Positions 20,093 through 29,997 of a DNA stretch of 64,000 nt are shown here, in pieces (position 1 is the first letter of the stretch; every line of letters begins with the position of its first letter). The stretch is from Chitinophagaceae bacterium (lineage in GTDB: Bacteria > Bacteroidota > Bacteroidia > Chitinophagales > Chitinophagaceae), in NCBI GenBank assembly GCA_947447465.1, contig CANFKE010000008.1, positions 1 to 64,000 on the forward strand, in the 5' to 3' direction. A program made the translations under genes and the position numbers. The notes beneath the pieces are model-generated. The model was not told where the DNA came from, did not search any database, and saw only the letters and a program-made list of their open reading frames with translations.

Positions 20093-22426
20093 ATGAAAAA
20101 ATTATTTACCTATTCGGCTTTTATAGCTGTTCTTTTGGGGGTGGGGAAGAGTTTCGCAGGAAGCATCTGGAACAAAGTACCATTGGCCAATGCGCCATCT
20201 CAGAAAGTTCAGGTATTCCATCCTGAACATTACATGGTCTATACATTCAACGAAGATCTGCTCAGATTACAGATGTTCTCATTGAGTACTGATCCTAATG
20301 AAGGTATGGTGGTAGAATTACCAATGCCTGACGGATCATTGAGGAGTTTTAAAGTTTGGCAGGATCCGATGATGAACGGTAAACTTGCTGAAAAATATTC
20401 AGACATCAAGACATTTACAGGTGTTCTTGTTGGTGACCAAAGAGTTACTGCAAAGCTTGATTTTACAGTATATGGTTTCCACGCCATGGTATTCGATGGT
20501 GAGAATACTTCTTTCATCGATCCTTATGATAATTTCCATGATGGTTATTACATGGTTCATTACAAGAGAGATGAAGTTCGTGCTGTTGAGAACAGAATGA
20601 GGTGTGAGCAGAAGAATGGTGATGAGAATGGTCCTGCCGGTGAGTCTATGGCTACTCAATACACAGGCCTTCCTAAGCTTGCTGCTCGTACTGCGAATGG
20701 CTGGACACGCAAGAACTATGATCTGGCTCTTTGCGCAGACCATTTCTACTGTCAGGCTGCTACCGGTTTGGCATCTCCTACAGTTGCACAGGCATTCAGT
20801 AAAATGACCACTTCTATGAACCGCATTAACGGTGTTTATGAGCGTGAATTTTCAGTGCACATGAACTTTGTTGCAAATGAGGATACATTGATATGGCCTA
20901 CTGCTACCGGCAGCGTAAATGGTTCTGATCCTTTCAGTGCTATTGATGCTAACGCAAGTGCTTGTCTTACTCAGTGCCAGACCAGCTGCGACGGACGTAT
21001 AGGTAGTGCTAACTATGACCTGGGACACGTATTCACTACCGGTGGTGGTGGTCTTTCATCATTAGGTGTTGTTTGTGCTAGCGGTACTAAGGCAAAAAGT
21101 GTTACCGGTTCTCCTACCCCTGTAGGTGATGGTTATGACATTGATTATGTTGCTCATGAAATGGGTCACGAGTTTGGCGCTAACCACACTTTCGCAAATG
21201 GTAACGACGGTAGCTGCGGTGGTGGTAACGTTTCTACCTCACACGCTTATGAGCCGGGAAGTGGTACTACTATTATGGCTTACGCTGGTATCTGTAACCC
21301 TGATGATCTGGCTATGCATAGTGAAGCGTATTTCCATGCATCAAGTCTTTTGGAGATCACTGCTAAATTGGTAGGTTCTGAAAATGCTTGTGCGTCTGCA
21401 GTAAGTACAGGTAATAAGCTGGTTTCTTTGGCTGCTTTCACCAACACTTATTCTATTCCTTACAAGACACCTTTCGAATTGATCTCTCCTACAGCAGTTG
21501 ACTCAGTAGCGGATACTGCCACTATGTATTGCTGGGAACAGTGGAATCTGGGTGCAGGTTCTGCTTCTTCAGCTTCAAGGTTCGTCAATACTTTTGTAAA
21601 GGGCCCGATCTTCAGATCATGGTTCCCGGTAAAAACAGAGACAAGAGTATTTCCAAGAATGAGCAAAGTATTATTAGGTACACTCAGCGATGCAGGTACA
21701 GAAGGAGCTCAGGGAGAAAAAGCTCCGGATACTGCTCGTTTCCTCACTTTCAAATTAACTGTAAGAAATATTCTGTTAGGTAATGGTTGCTTCGTATTCC
21801 CTGATGATACAATTCACCTTAATGCAGTACAGACCACTACAAAAGCAGGTTTCAAGGTTACCAGTCAGGGTACAACCGGTTTGACTTACACAGGTGGTAG
21901 CTCACAGACAATAACATGGGATGTTGTTGGTACCAATGCAGCTCCTGTCAGCGCAGCTAATGTGATCATCTACATGTCTGTTGACGGTGGTAACACATGG
22001 CCTTACACAGTTGCTACTGTACCAAATACAGGTACTGCAACGGTAACCTTGCCCAACCCTGCTACAACTTCAACAACTTGCCGCTTCAAGGTCAAGGGTA
22101 GTGGTAATGTATTCTTCAATGTAAATTTGAAGAACTTTACTGTTTCTCATAGTGGTGCTGTTTCAGGTATTAGCCGGCCAAATGCACTTGCTGAACTCTG
22201 CAAGGTTTATCCTGTACCAACTACAGATGTATTGCACATCACTACAGGTATCAACAATAACGTAAACGCTGTTATCTACAATGCTATCGGTCAGACTATC
22301 TGGAGCGGTACTGTAAATAACCAGACTGAAGTTTCTGTTGCATCTTGGGCTAAGGGTGTTTACCACATTCAGTTAGCCAACACTGAGAACGGAGATATGA
22401 CTGTGAAGTCTTTCATCGTTGACTAA
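20093..22426 (+). CDS. reprolysin-like (M12B/M72) zinc metalloprotease with T9SS type A sorting domain
   Basis: HEMGHEFGANH (HExxHxxGxxH) followed by TTIMAYAGIC Met-turn-like; C-terminal KVYPVPTTDVLHI...KGVYHIQLANTENG. Confidence 0.92.
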   Translation: MKKLFTYSAFIAVLLGVGKSFAGSIWNKVPLANAPSQKVQVFHPEHYMVYTFNEDLLRLQMFSLSTDPNEGMVVELPMPDGSLRSFKVWQDPMMNGKLAEKYSDIKTFTGVLVGDQRVTAKLDFTVYGFHAMVFDGENTSFIDPYDNFHDGYYMVHYKRDEVRAVENRMRCEQKNGDENGPAGESMATQYTGLPKLAARTANGWTRKNYDLALCADHFYCQAATGLASPTVAQAFSKMTTSMNRINGVYEREFSVHMNFVANEDTLIWPTATGSVNGSDPFSAIDANASACLTQCQTSCDGRIGSANYDLGHVFTTGGGGLSSLGVVCASGTKAKSVTGSPTPVGDGYDIDYVAHEMGHEFGANHTFANGNDGSCGGGNVSTSHAYEPGSGTTIMAYAGICNPDDLAMHSEAYFHASSLLEITAKLVGSENACASAVSTGNKLVSLAAFTNTYSIPYKTPFELISPTAVDSVADTATMYCWEQWNLGAGSASSASRFVNTFVKGPIFRSWFPVKTETRVFPRMSKVLLGTLSDAGTEGAQGEKAPDTARFLTFKLTVRNILLGNGCFVFPDDTIHLNAVQTTTKAGFKVTSQGTTGLTYTGGSSQTITWDVVGTNAAPVSAANVIIYMSVDGGNTWPYTVATVPNTGTATVTLPNPATTSTTCRFKVKGSGNVFFNVNLKNFTVSHSGAVSGISRPNALAELCKVYPVPTTDVLHITTGINNNVNAVIYNAIGQTIWSGTVNNQTEVSVASWAKGVYHIQLANTENGDMTVKSFIVD

Positions 22427-22451
22427 TGATCAAACTTTAATAAGCATACGT

Positions 22452-22484
22452 ACAACGCCCCAAAGGAATTTGGGGCGTTGTTGT
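22452..22484 (+). terminator. Rho-independent terminator
   Basis: CAACGCCCCAAA-gga-ATTTGGGGCGTTG then T-rich. Confidence 0.75.
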
Positions 22485-22559
22485 TTTTTGCTTGTTGTTG
22501 TTGCCTGTAGGTTTGTTTATAAAGCATAGAATTGATGCTGAAGCAGATCAGGTAGTCAA

Positions 22560-23267
22560 TCATTTCTTCTTACGTGCATCTGGGCCAAACTTATACTTTA
22601 CGCCAACGGCCACAGGAAATGCCACATACGAGTAATGATATTTTATGACAGGCATTGTAGATACTTTTGCCAGATAATTGTTCTCTGCTTTTATCGAGGT
22701 GTAATATCCCGCCATTTCCAGATTAAGATCTATTCTTCTCGATAGGTTGTAATTGCAGCCCGCCTGAATGCCCGCCACCAGCCCATTACCGCTTGATGTA
22801 GCGAATTCAGAGGTAGGGTATAAGTTGGCCAATGATGCGGCTCCCGGGTTTTTATAGATCATCATGCCAATGGCCAGTCCGCTATATACATCAAACCGTA
22901 CTATAGGGTAGTGTTTATTTCCAAGCAGCATTATTTCAAACGGGTTTTGAGCATATACCATATTGTTGAGAAAATAATTATGGTAAACACCCTCCACTGG
23001 GTTCGCTGCCAAGCGCAGTGCTAATTCATAAGGACCTGTAGTAAACGATAGGGTAAGAGCGGAGTAAGGCTCTGTTTTAAGTGGTCGAGTATAATAGCTC
23101 CTATCCGCATGCATGCCTGCAAAAAATGCTGCGCCACCATTCACTCCTACAGATAGTTGCTGACCGTTGCAGATCATCGGGAATAGGATCGTCAGTAATG
23201 TTGATGTTAATACCCGTGAGTTATATCGTGCAGTCATGCGATTGTTTATTGTAGTTTTGTATGTCAA
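22560..23267 (-). CDS. outer-membrane beta-barrel protein (PorT-like architecture)
   Basis: Signal sequence, alternating beta-barrel-like segments, C-terminal FPVAVGVKYKFGPDARKKK. Confidence 0.6.
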   Translation of the reverse strand: MTYKTTINNRMTARYNSRVLTSTLLTILFPMICNGQQLSVGVNGGAAFFAGMHADRSYYTRPLKTEPYSALTLSFTTGPYELALRLAANPVEGVYHNYFLNNMVYAQNPFEIMLLGNKHYPIVRFDVYSGLAIGMMIYKNPGAASLANLYPTSEFATSSGNGLVAGIQAGCNYNLSRRIDLNLEMAGYYTSIKAENNYLAKVSTMPVIKYHYSYVAFPVAVGVKYKFGPDARKKK

Positions 23268-23380
23268 ATGCCGTTTGCCGGAATCGTAAGGTAATATTAC
23301 TTATTCCTATTTGGCTATCAGCTAATTGGGGATAATAGCTTTTGTCGTTTTTCTAATTTTGATTCATAAAAATTTATTCA

Positions 23381-23872
23381 ATGGATACCTCTGCAAACTT
23401 AATGGTAAAACTAGTACTGGACAATTGGTTCGGTGCTATCAAAAGAACAGATACTTTAATTCATTCGCTCACAGATGAACAGCTTCTGCAAGAGACTGCA
23501 CCCGGCAGAAATCGAGGGTCATATTTGTTAGGACATCTGACTGCTGTACATGATGCAATGTTGCCTTTGTTGGGGTTGGGTGATACGCTTCACCCTGAGT
23601 TGTTAGAGCAATACATCAAAAATGCGGATAGCAAAACAGATCACCACACACCTGCGCAACTGAGGCAATATTGGTCGGAGGTCAATGAGGTCATAACCGC
23701 AAAATTCAATGCTTTGACTGCTGATGAGTGGCTGCAAAAACATACCTCGGTATCTGCCGAGGATTTTGCGAAAGAGCCACATCGCAATCGCCTCAATGTC
23801 CTGCTTAGCCGATTCGGTCATCTGGAATACCATCGTGGCCAGATAGCTTATTTGAAAGGAAAAGCTGACTAA
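23381..23872 (+). CDS. DinB-like domain protein
   Basis: HSLTDEQLLQETAPGRNRGSYLLGHLTAVHDAMLPLLGLG...FGHLEYHRGQIAYLKGKAD. Confidence 0.82.
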   Translation: MDTSANLMVKLVLDNWFGAIKRTDTLIHSLTDEQLLQETAPGRNRGSYLLGHLTAVHDAMLPLLGLGDTLHPELLEQYIKNADSKTDHHTPAQLRQYWSEVNEVITAKFNALTADEWLQKHTSVSAEDFAKEPHRNRLNVLLSRFGHLEYHRGQIAYLKGKAD

Positions 23873-24164
23873 TAGTCCAATATTATAAGGCAAGGCAATC
23901 GAATTCGGTTGCCTTGTCTTATAAGGCTCACAGCATTGTAGGCGATACTCTTTCACATTAATTCACTTCGTCCGGTCAACCTTGCTAGCTGTAGTCTTCC
24001 CCAAAAATGTATCATAAGCGCAGTCTATTGGTACTTTTTTTGATCCTACTCAGGTAAGACAGGACTGTTGTAAGATCACATGCAAGGGTTGGCACCAGGG
24101 ATATAAACAAAAAGAGCGAAAGCCACATCGCTCTACGCTCTGTTTCTTTCGCTCTCTTATTGTG

Positions 24165-24249
24165 TGCGGCAAAGGAGATTCGAACTCCCATGCCCGTTAC
24201 AGGCGCTACCACCTCAAAGTAGTGCGTCTACCAGTTTCGCCATCGCCGC
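24165..24249 (-). tRNA. tRNA-Leu (anticodon GAG)
   Basis: Reverse complement GCGGCGATGGCGAAACTGGTAGACGCACTACTTTGAGGTGGTAGCGCC...GGGAGTTCGAATCTCCTTTGCCGCA; 7-bp acceptor stem, loop TTGAGGT, long variable arm; no encoded CCA. Confidence 0.95.
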
Positions 24250-24390
24250 ATCTTTATTACTGAGGTAATCCCTTTCGGGAGCGCAAATATACGCACCTGA
24301 TCTCAAAAAAGAAAAACTAACTTAAATTTCACCAATTCCATCTCATTTCTTCCACATTGCCACATTCACACCTGGTAATTGTACCATTTG

Positions 24391-25041
24391 TTATCCCGGT
24401 ATCCTTGCTATATATGTAGCAAGTTCTTTCATTTGCTCTACTACCTGTGGGTTCTTAGACTTGCAGTTCTTTGCCTTATTAAAATATACTTTGGCATTAC
24501 GGAAATCTCTGCGCTGAATGCATATGCTCGATAACTGCATGTATGCTGTCGCCTCGTTATCCTTATCCGGCAGTCCTATAGCTACTGATTTCTTCAGATT
24601 GTCGAAAGCCTCCTTGGTATTGCCTTTTCTCATGGCTATGGCACCAAGCTGCAGATAGGCAGTGCCTTCATACTCTTTTTCAGGCAATCCGGTTTCCAGT
24701 CCCTTGCGCAATTGCGCTTCAGCAAGGTCCAGATCATCTCCCATGGTCGCAAAGTTGCTCTGCAGCATATAAAAGCTACTGCGTACAGGCTTGTAGAGCA
24801 GGTTAGGGTACTTAACTTGTTTCAGCAGTTTTTGTGCACCTTCCATATCTCCGCTCTCCATATAACTTTGCAGCAAGGTCATAGGTCCTATCATGAAATG
24901 GGCAACTACCATGATGATGGCCACTAAAAACGGGATCCAGGCTATCCACCAGGTAACTTTAAATCCAACTAAAAAGCCAAGTGCTAAAAGCGCTACAGCG
25001 ATCGGAAGACGATAACTAACTATAAAGTGTCTGAAATTCAT
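24391..25041 (-). CDS. membrane-anchored TPR protein (start trimmed to MNFRHFIVSYRLP)
   Basis: Two N-terminal TM segments, then TPR-like helices; the N-terminal extension of the longer ORF (to 25206) looks non-coding. Confidence 0.78.
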   Translation of the reverse strand: MNFRHFIVSYRLPIAVALLALGFLVGFKVTWWIAWIPFLVAIIMVVAHFMIGPMTLLQSYMESGDMEGAQKLLKQVKYPNLLYKPVRSSFYMLQSNFATMGDDLDLAEAQLRKGLETGLPEKEYEGTAYLQLGAIAMRKGNTKEAFDNLKKSVAIGLPDKDNEATAYMQLSSICIQRRDFRNAKVYFNKAKNCKSKNPQVVEQMKELATYIARIPG

Positions 25042-25244
25042 AATATCTATTGGGCGGCAAATATACCGTAATTTTGATTGCAAGAAGAAGAGCCTCGTCA
25101 GTAATGATAAAAAATTAGCATGGCAGAATACTGTTAAACAGGTGGTTTGTACTAAGTTTGCTTTTCGTTTTATAAAATAATGGTAGGTACATGTATTTTC
25201 TGTCATGTTATTTGCCCTCTTGATAAATTGTAATTACTTATATA

Positions 25245-25973
25245 ATGGATTGGTTCGAAAATTGGTTTGGCTCCCCCTTCTACAAGATATTGTACCAAAA
25301 CAGGGACGAATGTGAAGCGCGTGATTTTACCGACGAACTGATCAGGCATATTCGACCTGCTGCAGGTAGCTCTATGCTCGACATTGCCTGTGGTGAGGGA
25401 CGTTTTGCCATTCATCTGGCCGAAATGGGGTATGATGTTACAGGTATAGATATTTCTCCATCCAGTATAGAACATGCAAAAGCACACGAATCTGAAAACC
25501 TCCATTTCTATGTACAGGACATGCGTTTTCCTTTCTACATCAATTATTTCGATTTTGCATTCAACTTTTTCACAAGCTTCGGTTACTTTAAGTACGACAG
25601 AGATAATCGAATGGCGGCGCGTGCTTTTGCCGGTGCATTGAAAAAAGGCGGTACATTGGTCATTGACTATTTTAATTACCGCAAGGTGTTGAAGGGGATG
25701 GTTACAGAGGCCTATCTGGAGCGCAGCGGTATCAACTTCCATATCAAAAAGCGTTTCGATAATAAGCACATCATTAAAGACATTGAGTTTACCGATCTGG
25801 AAGGGTTTCCTCGTCATTACACAGAAAAAGTAGCTGCGTTCTCTAAAGAAGATTTTAAGACCATGTTTGCAGATGCTGGCTTATCAATGGTAGAAACCTT
25901 TGGTGATTATAACCTTTGCCCTTATGATGCGGAAGAGTCTCCTCGTATGATCATGATATTTAAAAAGGACTAA
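25245..25973 (+). CDS. class I SAM-dependent methyltransferase
   Basis: SSMLDIACGEGRFAIHLAEMGYDVTGIDISPSSIEHAKA (motif I). Confidence 0.92.
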   Translation: MDWFENWFGSPFYKILYQNRDECEARDFTDELIRHIRPAAGSSMLDIACGEGRFAIHLAEMGYDVTGIDISPSSIEHAKAHESENLHFYVQDMRFPFYINYFDFAFNFFTSFGYFKYDRDNRMAARAFAGALKKGGTLVIDYFNYRKVLKGMVTEAYLERSGINFHIKKRFDNKHIIKDIEFTDLEGFPRHYTEKVAAFSKEDFKTMFADAGLSMVETFGDYNLCPYDAEESPRMIMIFKKD

Positions 25974-26566
25974 TGCCCGGAAGCGTTCAGGATACTATTC
26001 TTTATTGGGATCACATAGCATGGTACTATGTAAACATACAATGGCGCAGTCCGTTGCTGGATTTTATTATGCCATTTCTCCGGAATCAATGGTTCTGGGT
26101 GCCGTTATACTTTTTTCTGGCCATATTCATGCCTTACAGATTTGGTAGGAAGGGGGCAATGTGGTGCCTGCTCTTCTTTATCTCATTTGTTATATCAGAT
26201 CAGGTAAGCGCTACGTTGCTCAAACCTTATTTTCATAGATTACGACCTTGCAACAACCTTGCTTTGGCCGACATCATACATATCATTGTGCCTTGCGGAT
26301 CTGGGTACAGCTTTCCCTCATCTCATGCTGCTAATCATTTTTCTATCAGTCTGTTCAGTGCGGTAACAATGGGACGATATTACAAATGGGTGTGGCCTGT
26401 AGCTATTTTATGGGCTATGTCGGTATGTTATGCTCAGGTCTATGTAGGCGTTCACTATCCGCTCGATGTTACTGTAGGAGCTTGTATTGGTGTTCTGGCG
26501 GGTGTTTTTACCGGTAAGATATACAATCGTTACTTCAAGCTAAATGAGCTCACAAAAGGGGAATGA
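25973..26566 (+). CDS. PAP2-superfamily phosphatase
   Basis: KPYFHRLRPC, SYSFPSSHAANHFSISLF, QVYVGVHYPLDVTVGACIG (tripartite PAP2 motif). Confidence 0.93.
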   Translation: MPGSVQDTILYWDHIAWYYVNIQWRSPLLDFIMPFLRNQWFWVPLYFFLAIFMPYRFGRKGAMWCLLFFISFVISDQVSATLLKPYFHRLRPCNNLALADIIHIIVPCGSGYSFPSSHAANHFSISLFSAVTMGRYYKWVWPVAILWAMSVCYAQVYVGVHYPLDVTVGACIGVLAGVFTGKIYNRYFKLNELTKGE

Positions 26567-26672
26567 TCCGTTGGTCCAATATTCTTTTGATCACTTTTAT
26601 TTCCATGTGTCCATAATACAGTCAAGGGGTTGATAAGCCATTGAGCCATTTTTAAACTACCTTTGTACCCTC

Positions 26673-27560
26673 ATGGACGGAAAATTTCAATCAGGATTTG
26701 TAAACATATTCGGAGCGCCTAATGCCGGTAAATCTACTTTGCTCAATCTCTTATTGGGTGAAAGACTGGTGATCACTTCTTCAAAAGTGCAGACCACCAG
26801 ACATCGTATATTAGGCATTCTTACCGAAGACAATTACCAGATAGTATTCTCTGACACCCCGGGCATCATTGAGGCAAAATATAAGCTGCATGAAAAAATG
26901 ATGGCGCAGGTGAAAAGTGCCCTCGAAGATGCTGATATTGCTATCATCGTTCATGATATTACCAAGCCAATGGAGGAGTTGAATGACCTCATGGCGCTGA
27001 TAAAGTTGAAATCTCCGGCTATATTATTGCTCAATAAGACAGACAGGTATAGTGGAGATGTGCCATTAGCAGATCTTTTGGCACAGTACAAGGCTGCTTA
27101 TCCTAAATGGGACATTCAACCTATTTCGGCAAAAACAAAACATAATACAGATAAGATACTGCCGCTGATCCTCGAAAAATTACCTGAAGGCCCTCCATAT
27201 TACACCGATGACAATATCTCTGATCGTAATGAACGTTTCTTTGTAAGTGAATTGATCCGCGAGCAGATATATACCTTATACGAAGACGAGATCCCATATC
27301 ATGCTGCTGTGAACATACAGGCATTCGAAGAAAAAAGTACACTCACTGTTATTAAAGCAGATATTGTAGTGAGTAGCGAAACGCAGAAGATGATATTATT
27401 GGGTAAAGGCGGGTCGATGATCAAGCAATTAGGTATCAATTCACGCATGTCCATACAAGAGTTCATAGGCCGCAAGGTGCATCTGGAACTGTTTGTAAAG
27501 GTTCGTCCTCATTGGCGCGACAATGAAAATCACCTTCGTGAATATGGATATAACGCATGA
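26673..27560 (+). CDS. era: GTPase Era
   Basis: SGFVNIFGAPNAGKSTLLNLLLGERLVITSSKVQTTRHRILGI; DTPGI; NKTD; KH-type C-terminus. Confidence 0.96.
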   Translation: MDGKFQSGFVNIFGAPNAGKSTLLNLLLGERLVITSSKVQTTRHRILGILTEDNYQIVFSDTPGIIEAKYKLHEKMMAQVKSALEDADIAIIVHDITKPMEELNDLMALIKLKSPAILLLNKTDRYSGDVPLADLLAQYKAAYPKWDIQPISAKTKHNTDKILPLILEKLPEGPPYYTDDNISDRNERFFVSELIREQIYTLYEDEIPYHAAVNIQAFEEKSTLTVIKADIVVSSETQKMILLGKGGSMIKQLGINSRMSIQEFIGRKVHLELFVKVRPHWRDNENHLREYGYNA

Positions 27561-28446
27561 GGATAGGGTAGTCATTCAGTCATTATCACCTTACTGGCAC
27601 GAGCAAAGGGTAACCGCATTAGATATGCTGCGCCTTGATCTGGTTCACCCTGTTGTTAGCGGTAATAAATGGTATAAGCTTCGGCTCAATATCATGTATG
27701 CACAAGATCATGGCTTTAAAACACTGCTCACATTTGGTGGCGGATTCTCTAATCATCTTATAGCAACAGCATATACTGCACGCAAAGCAGGATTAGCTTG
27801 TGTAGGGGTAGTACGTGGAAAATACCCCGTGCTTACGCCAACATTACAACATTGTGTAGATGAAGGTATGCAACTCATCTTTGTGACCAAAGAGGATTAT
27901 GAACGTCAGGGAGAGCCGGAATGGGAACAGCAATTGGCTGCTCAATTCGACGAATTGTACATTATACCTGAAGGTGGAGACAATGAATGGGGACGAAAAG
28001 GTGCCGGGCTCATCAGTAAGTTCATAAAACAAGACTATACTCATATTGCACTGTCAGTAGGTTCCGGTACTACTCTTGCCGGTATTCGTAATAAGATAAA
28101 TGCTCAGCAAAATGTAATGGGCTTTGTGCCAATGAAAGGAGGCACTTACCTTACTGAGCATATTGCATCGCATCTTGTCCCTGCTCAAAACTGTAATTGG
28201 CAATTATTTGACAACTGGCATTTTGGTGGTTTCGGTAAGCGAACAGACGAATTATTGTCGTTCATGAACGATTTCTATACTATCAATAATATTCCTTTAG
28301 ACATCATCTATACTTCGAAAATGATGTATGGGCTTCGCGCATTATTGACAGACGACCATTTCCGATCGACTGATAGAATTTTATGTATCCACACAGGTGG
28401 ATTGCAGGGTAATGTAAGTGTGCAGGATAAACTGGTGTACAGATAG
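27523..28446 (+). CDS. PLP-dependent ACC deaminase / D-cysteine desulfhydrase family; exact start uncertain (27523 or 27544, both inside era)
   Basis: RLDLVHPVVSGNKWYKLRLNI; LTFGGGFSNHLIATAYTARKAG; SVGSGTTLAGI. Confidence 0.88.
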   Translation: MKITFVNMDITHEDRVVIQSLSPYWHEQRVTALDMLRLDLVHPVVSGNKWYKLRLNIMYAQDHGFKTLLTFGGGFSNHLIATAYTARKAGLACVGVVRGKYPVLTPTLQHCVDEGMQLIFVTKEDYERQGEPEWEQQLAAQFDELYIIPEGGDNEWGRKGAGLISKFIKQDYTHIALSVGSGTTLAGIRNKINAQQNVMGFVPMKGGTYLTEHIASHLVPAQNCNWQLFDNWHFGGFGKRTDELLSFMNDFYTINNIPLDIIYTSKMMYGLRALLTDDHFRSTDRILCIHTGGLQGNVSVQDKLVYR

Positions 28447-28484
28447 GTCGTCTTTTCTACTAGCGTTTCCTGACAAATATTATG

Positions 28485-29216
28485 CTAATACTCTGCACCG
28501 ATAAGATCCCTAATTACCACTGATGCCAGTACGGCCCCAAATGTGGCAGGTAGATAAGACATTGTACCATATGCCGACTTTTTAAAGTTGGATCCGTCAG
28601 TTAAAATAAGGGAGTCTTTATTGTTTTCTTCTGCTGAAAAGACAGTTTTAATACCTTTGTATATACCCACCTTTTTTAAGTTCTTACGTACCTGCTGAGC
28701 AAACGGACAATTATAGGTCTTGCCAATGTCGGCCACCCTGACCTGGGTCGGGTCCATTTTACCTCCTGCTCCCATTGAACTGACCAATTTGAGGCCTGAT
28801 CTGTAAGCGGCGATCAGAAATGTTTGCTTAGGGGTGATGCTATCTATTGCGTCCACTACATAATTCAGGTTTTCGTGCAATAATGATGCTACAATTTCGG
28901 GCTGTATGAATTCTTTTATGATGTGCAGTTTCAGTTCAGGATTGATATCCATAAGTCTGGCGCCCATTACATCAGCTTTACTCTGTCCATGAGTAGAGGT
29001 GAGTGCGGGTAACTGTCTGTTACGGTTGGTAGGGTCAACAATATCACCATCTACAACGGTCATTTCACCCACGCCCGATCTGCATAAGAATTCAGCTACA
29101 AAAGAGCCTACACCACCCATGCCTACAACCAATACATGAGCATTATGTAGTTTGATCAGGTTTTCATTGCCGATGAGTAGTTCGGTGCGGGATAGCCATT
29201 TGGTGTCGGTCATCAT
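28485..29216 (-). CDS. tcdA: ThiF/E1-like, tRNA threonylcarbamoyladenosine dehydratase-like
   Basis: AHVLVVGMGGVGSFVAEFLCRSGVGEMTVVDGDIVDPTNRNRQLPA; MGAGGKMDPTQVRVADIGKT. Confidence 0.85.
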   Translation of the reverse strand: MMTDTKWLSRTELLIGNENLIKLHNAHVLVVGMGGVGSFVAEFLCRSGVGEMTVVDGDIVDPTNRNRQLPALTSTHGQSKADVMGARLMDINPELKLHIIKEFIQPEIVASLLHENLNYVVDAIDSITPKQTFLIAAYRSGLKLVSSMGAGGKMDPTQVRVADIGKTYNCPFAQQVRKNLKKVGIYKGIKTVFSAEENNKDSLILTDGSNFKKSAYGTMSYLPATFGAVLASVVIRDLIGAEY

Positions 29217-29866
29217 GGGTTAAATACTTCTTTATAATTATGTTCTAATTGCAAAATAAGGGATTCCAAAGGAGTATCCCGAATTTCTGAGGCCCGGGAA
29301 TATACAGTATCAATGCTTACATCTGCATCGTCGGTCTCTAAAAAGAAACGATCATTTTTGATATGCTTTAATACATCAGTTGCAGGAGATACTATGTTTA
29401 AAATCGCCACCCCGAATGATAAGTAAAAGCCCTGAGCAAGAAATTTTTCGGCAATAGAATTACGTTTATTAAAGCCATGAATGATCACAGGTACTTTGGC
29501 GGGATGATTCCTGAACACCTGAAGCAGTTCTTCATGTGCCTGTACACAGTGAATGATCAGCGGCTTCCCCAATGTATTGGCCAGTTGAATATGTTGGATA
29601 AATACTGCTGTTTGTTTGGACATAGAGGTGCTCACCAATTTATCTAATCCACACTCACCAATAGCCACTACTTCGTCTTTTCCTGCTAATTGCTGTACCG
29701 TCTGAAAATGCATTTCATGATCCTGCAGGTGTGCGGGATGTAAGCCTATACTATATTGACGGCCGTCTTGCATATACTCAAACTGCTCATATAAACTATG
29801 TATCGAGAGTATGTCGTCAGAATGCTCCGGCGGCCTGTGCGTATGTATGTTGTAGCGTGTTGGCAT
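29213..29866 (-). CDS. TatD-family hydrolase
   Basis: YNIHTHRPP; AIGECGLDK; PLIIHCVQAHEE; FFLETDDADVSIDTVY. Confidence 0.85.
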   Translation of the reverse strand: MPTRYNIHTHRPPEHSDDILSIHSLYEQFEYMQDGRQYSIGLHPAHLQDHEMHFQTVQQLAGKDEVVAIGECGLDKLVSTSMSKQTAVFIQHIQLANTLGKPLIIHCVQAHEELLQVFRNHPAKVPVIIHGFNKRNSIAEKFLAQGFYLSFGVAILNIVSPATDVLKHIKNDRFFLETDDADVSIDTVYSRASEIRDTPLESLILQLEHNYKEVFNP

Positions 29867-29997
29867 ATGCTTGGTAAAGGTATTTTGTTTGTTGCAATCA
29901 TGATGAAACTCATCTTACTATCTGTTCATTACTTTACATTTTTATTACTGAGTAATACAATGGGTGCCGTACCTTTGCGCCATACCACTCAATACAA

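Noticed and set aside
25203-25817. 204-aa minus-strand ORF
   Set aside because: Antisense to the clear SAM methyltransferase at 25245-25973.
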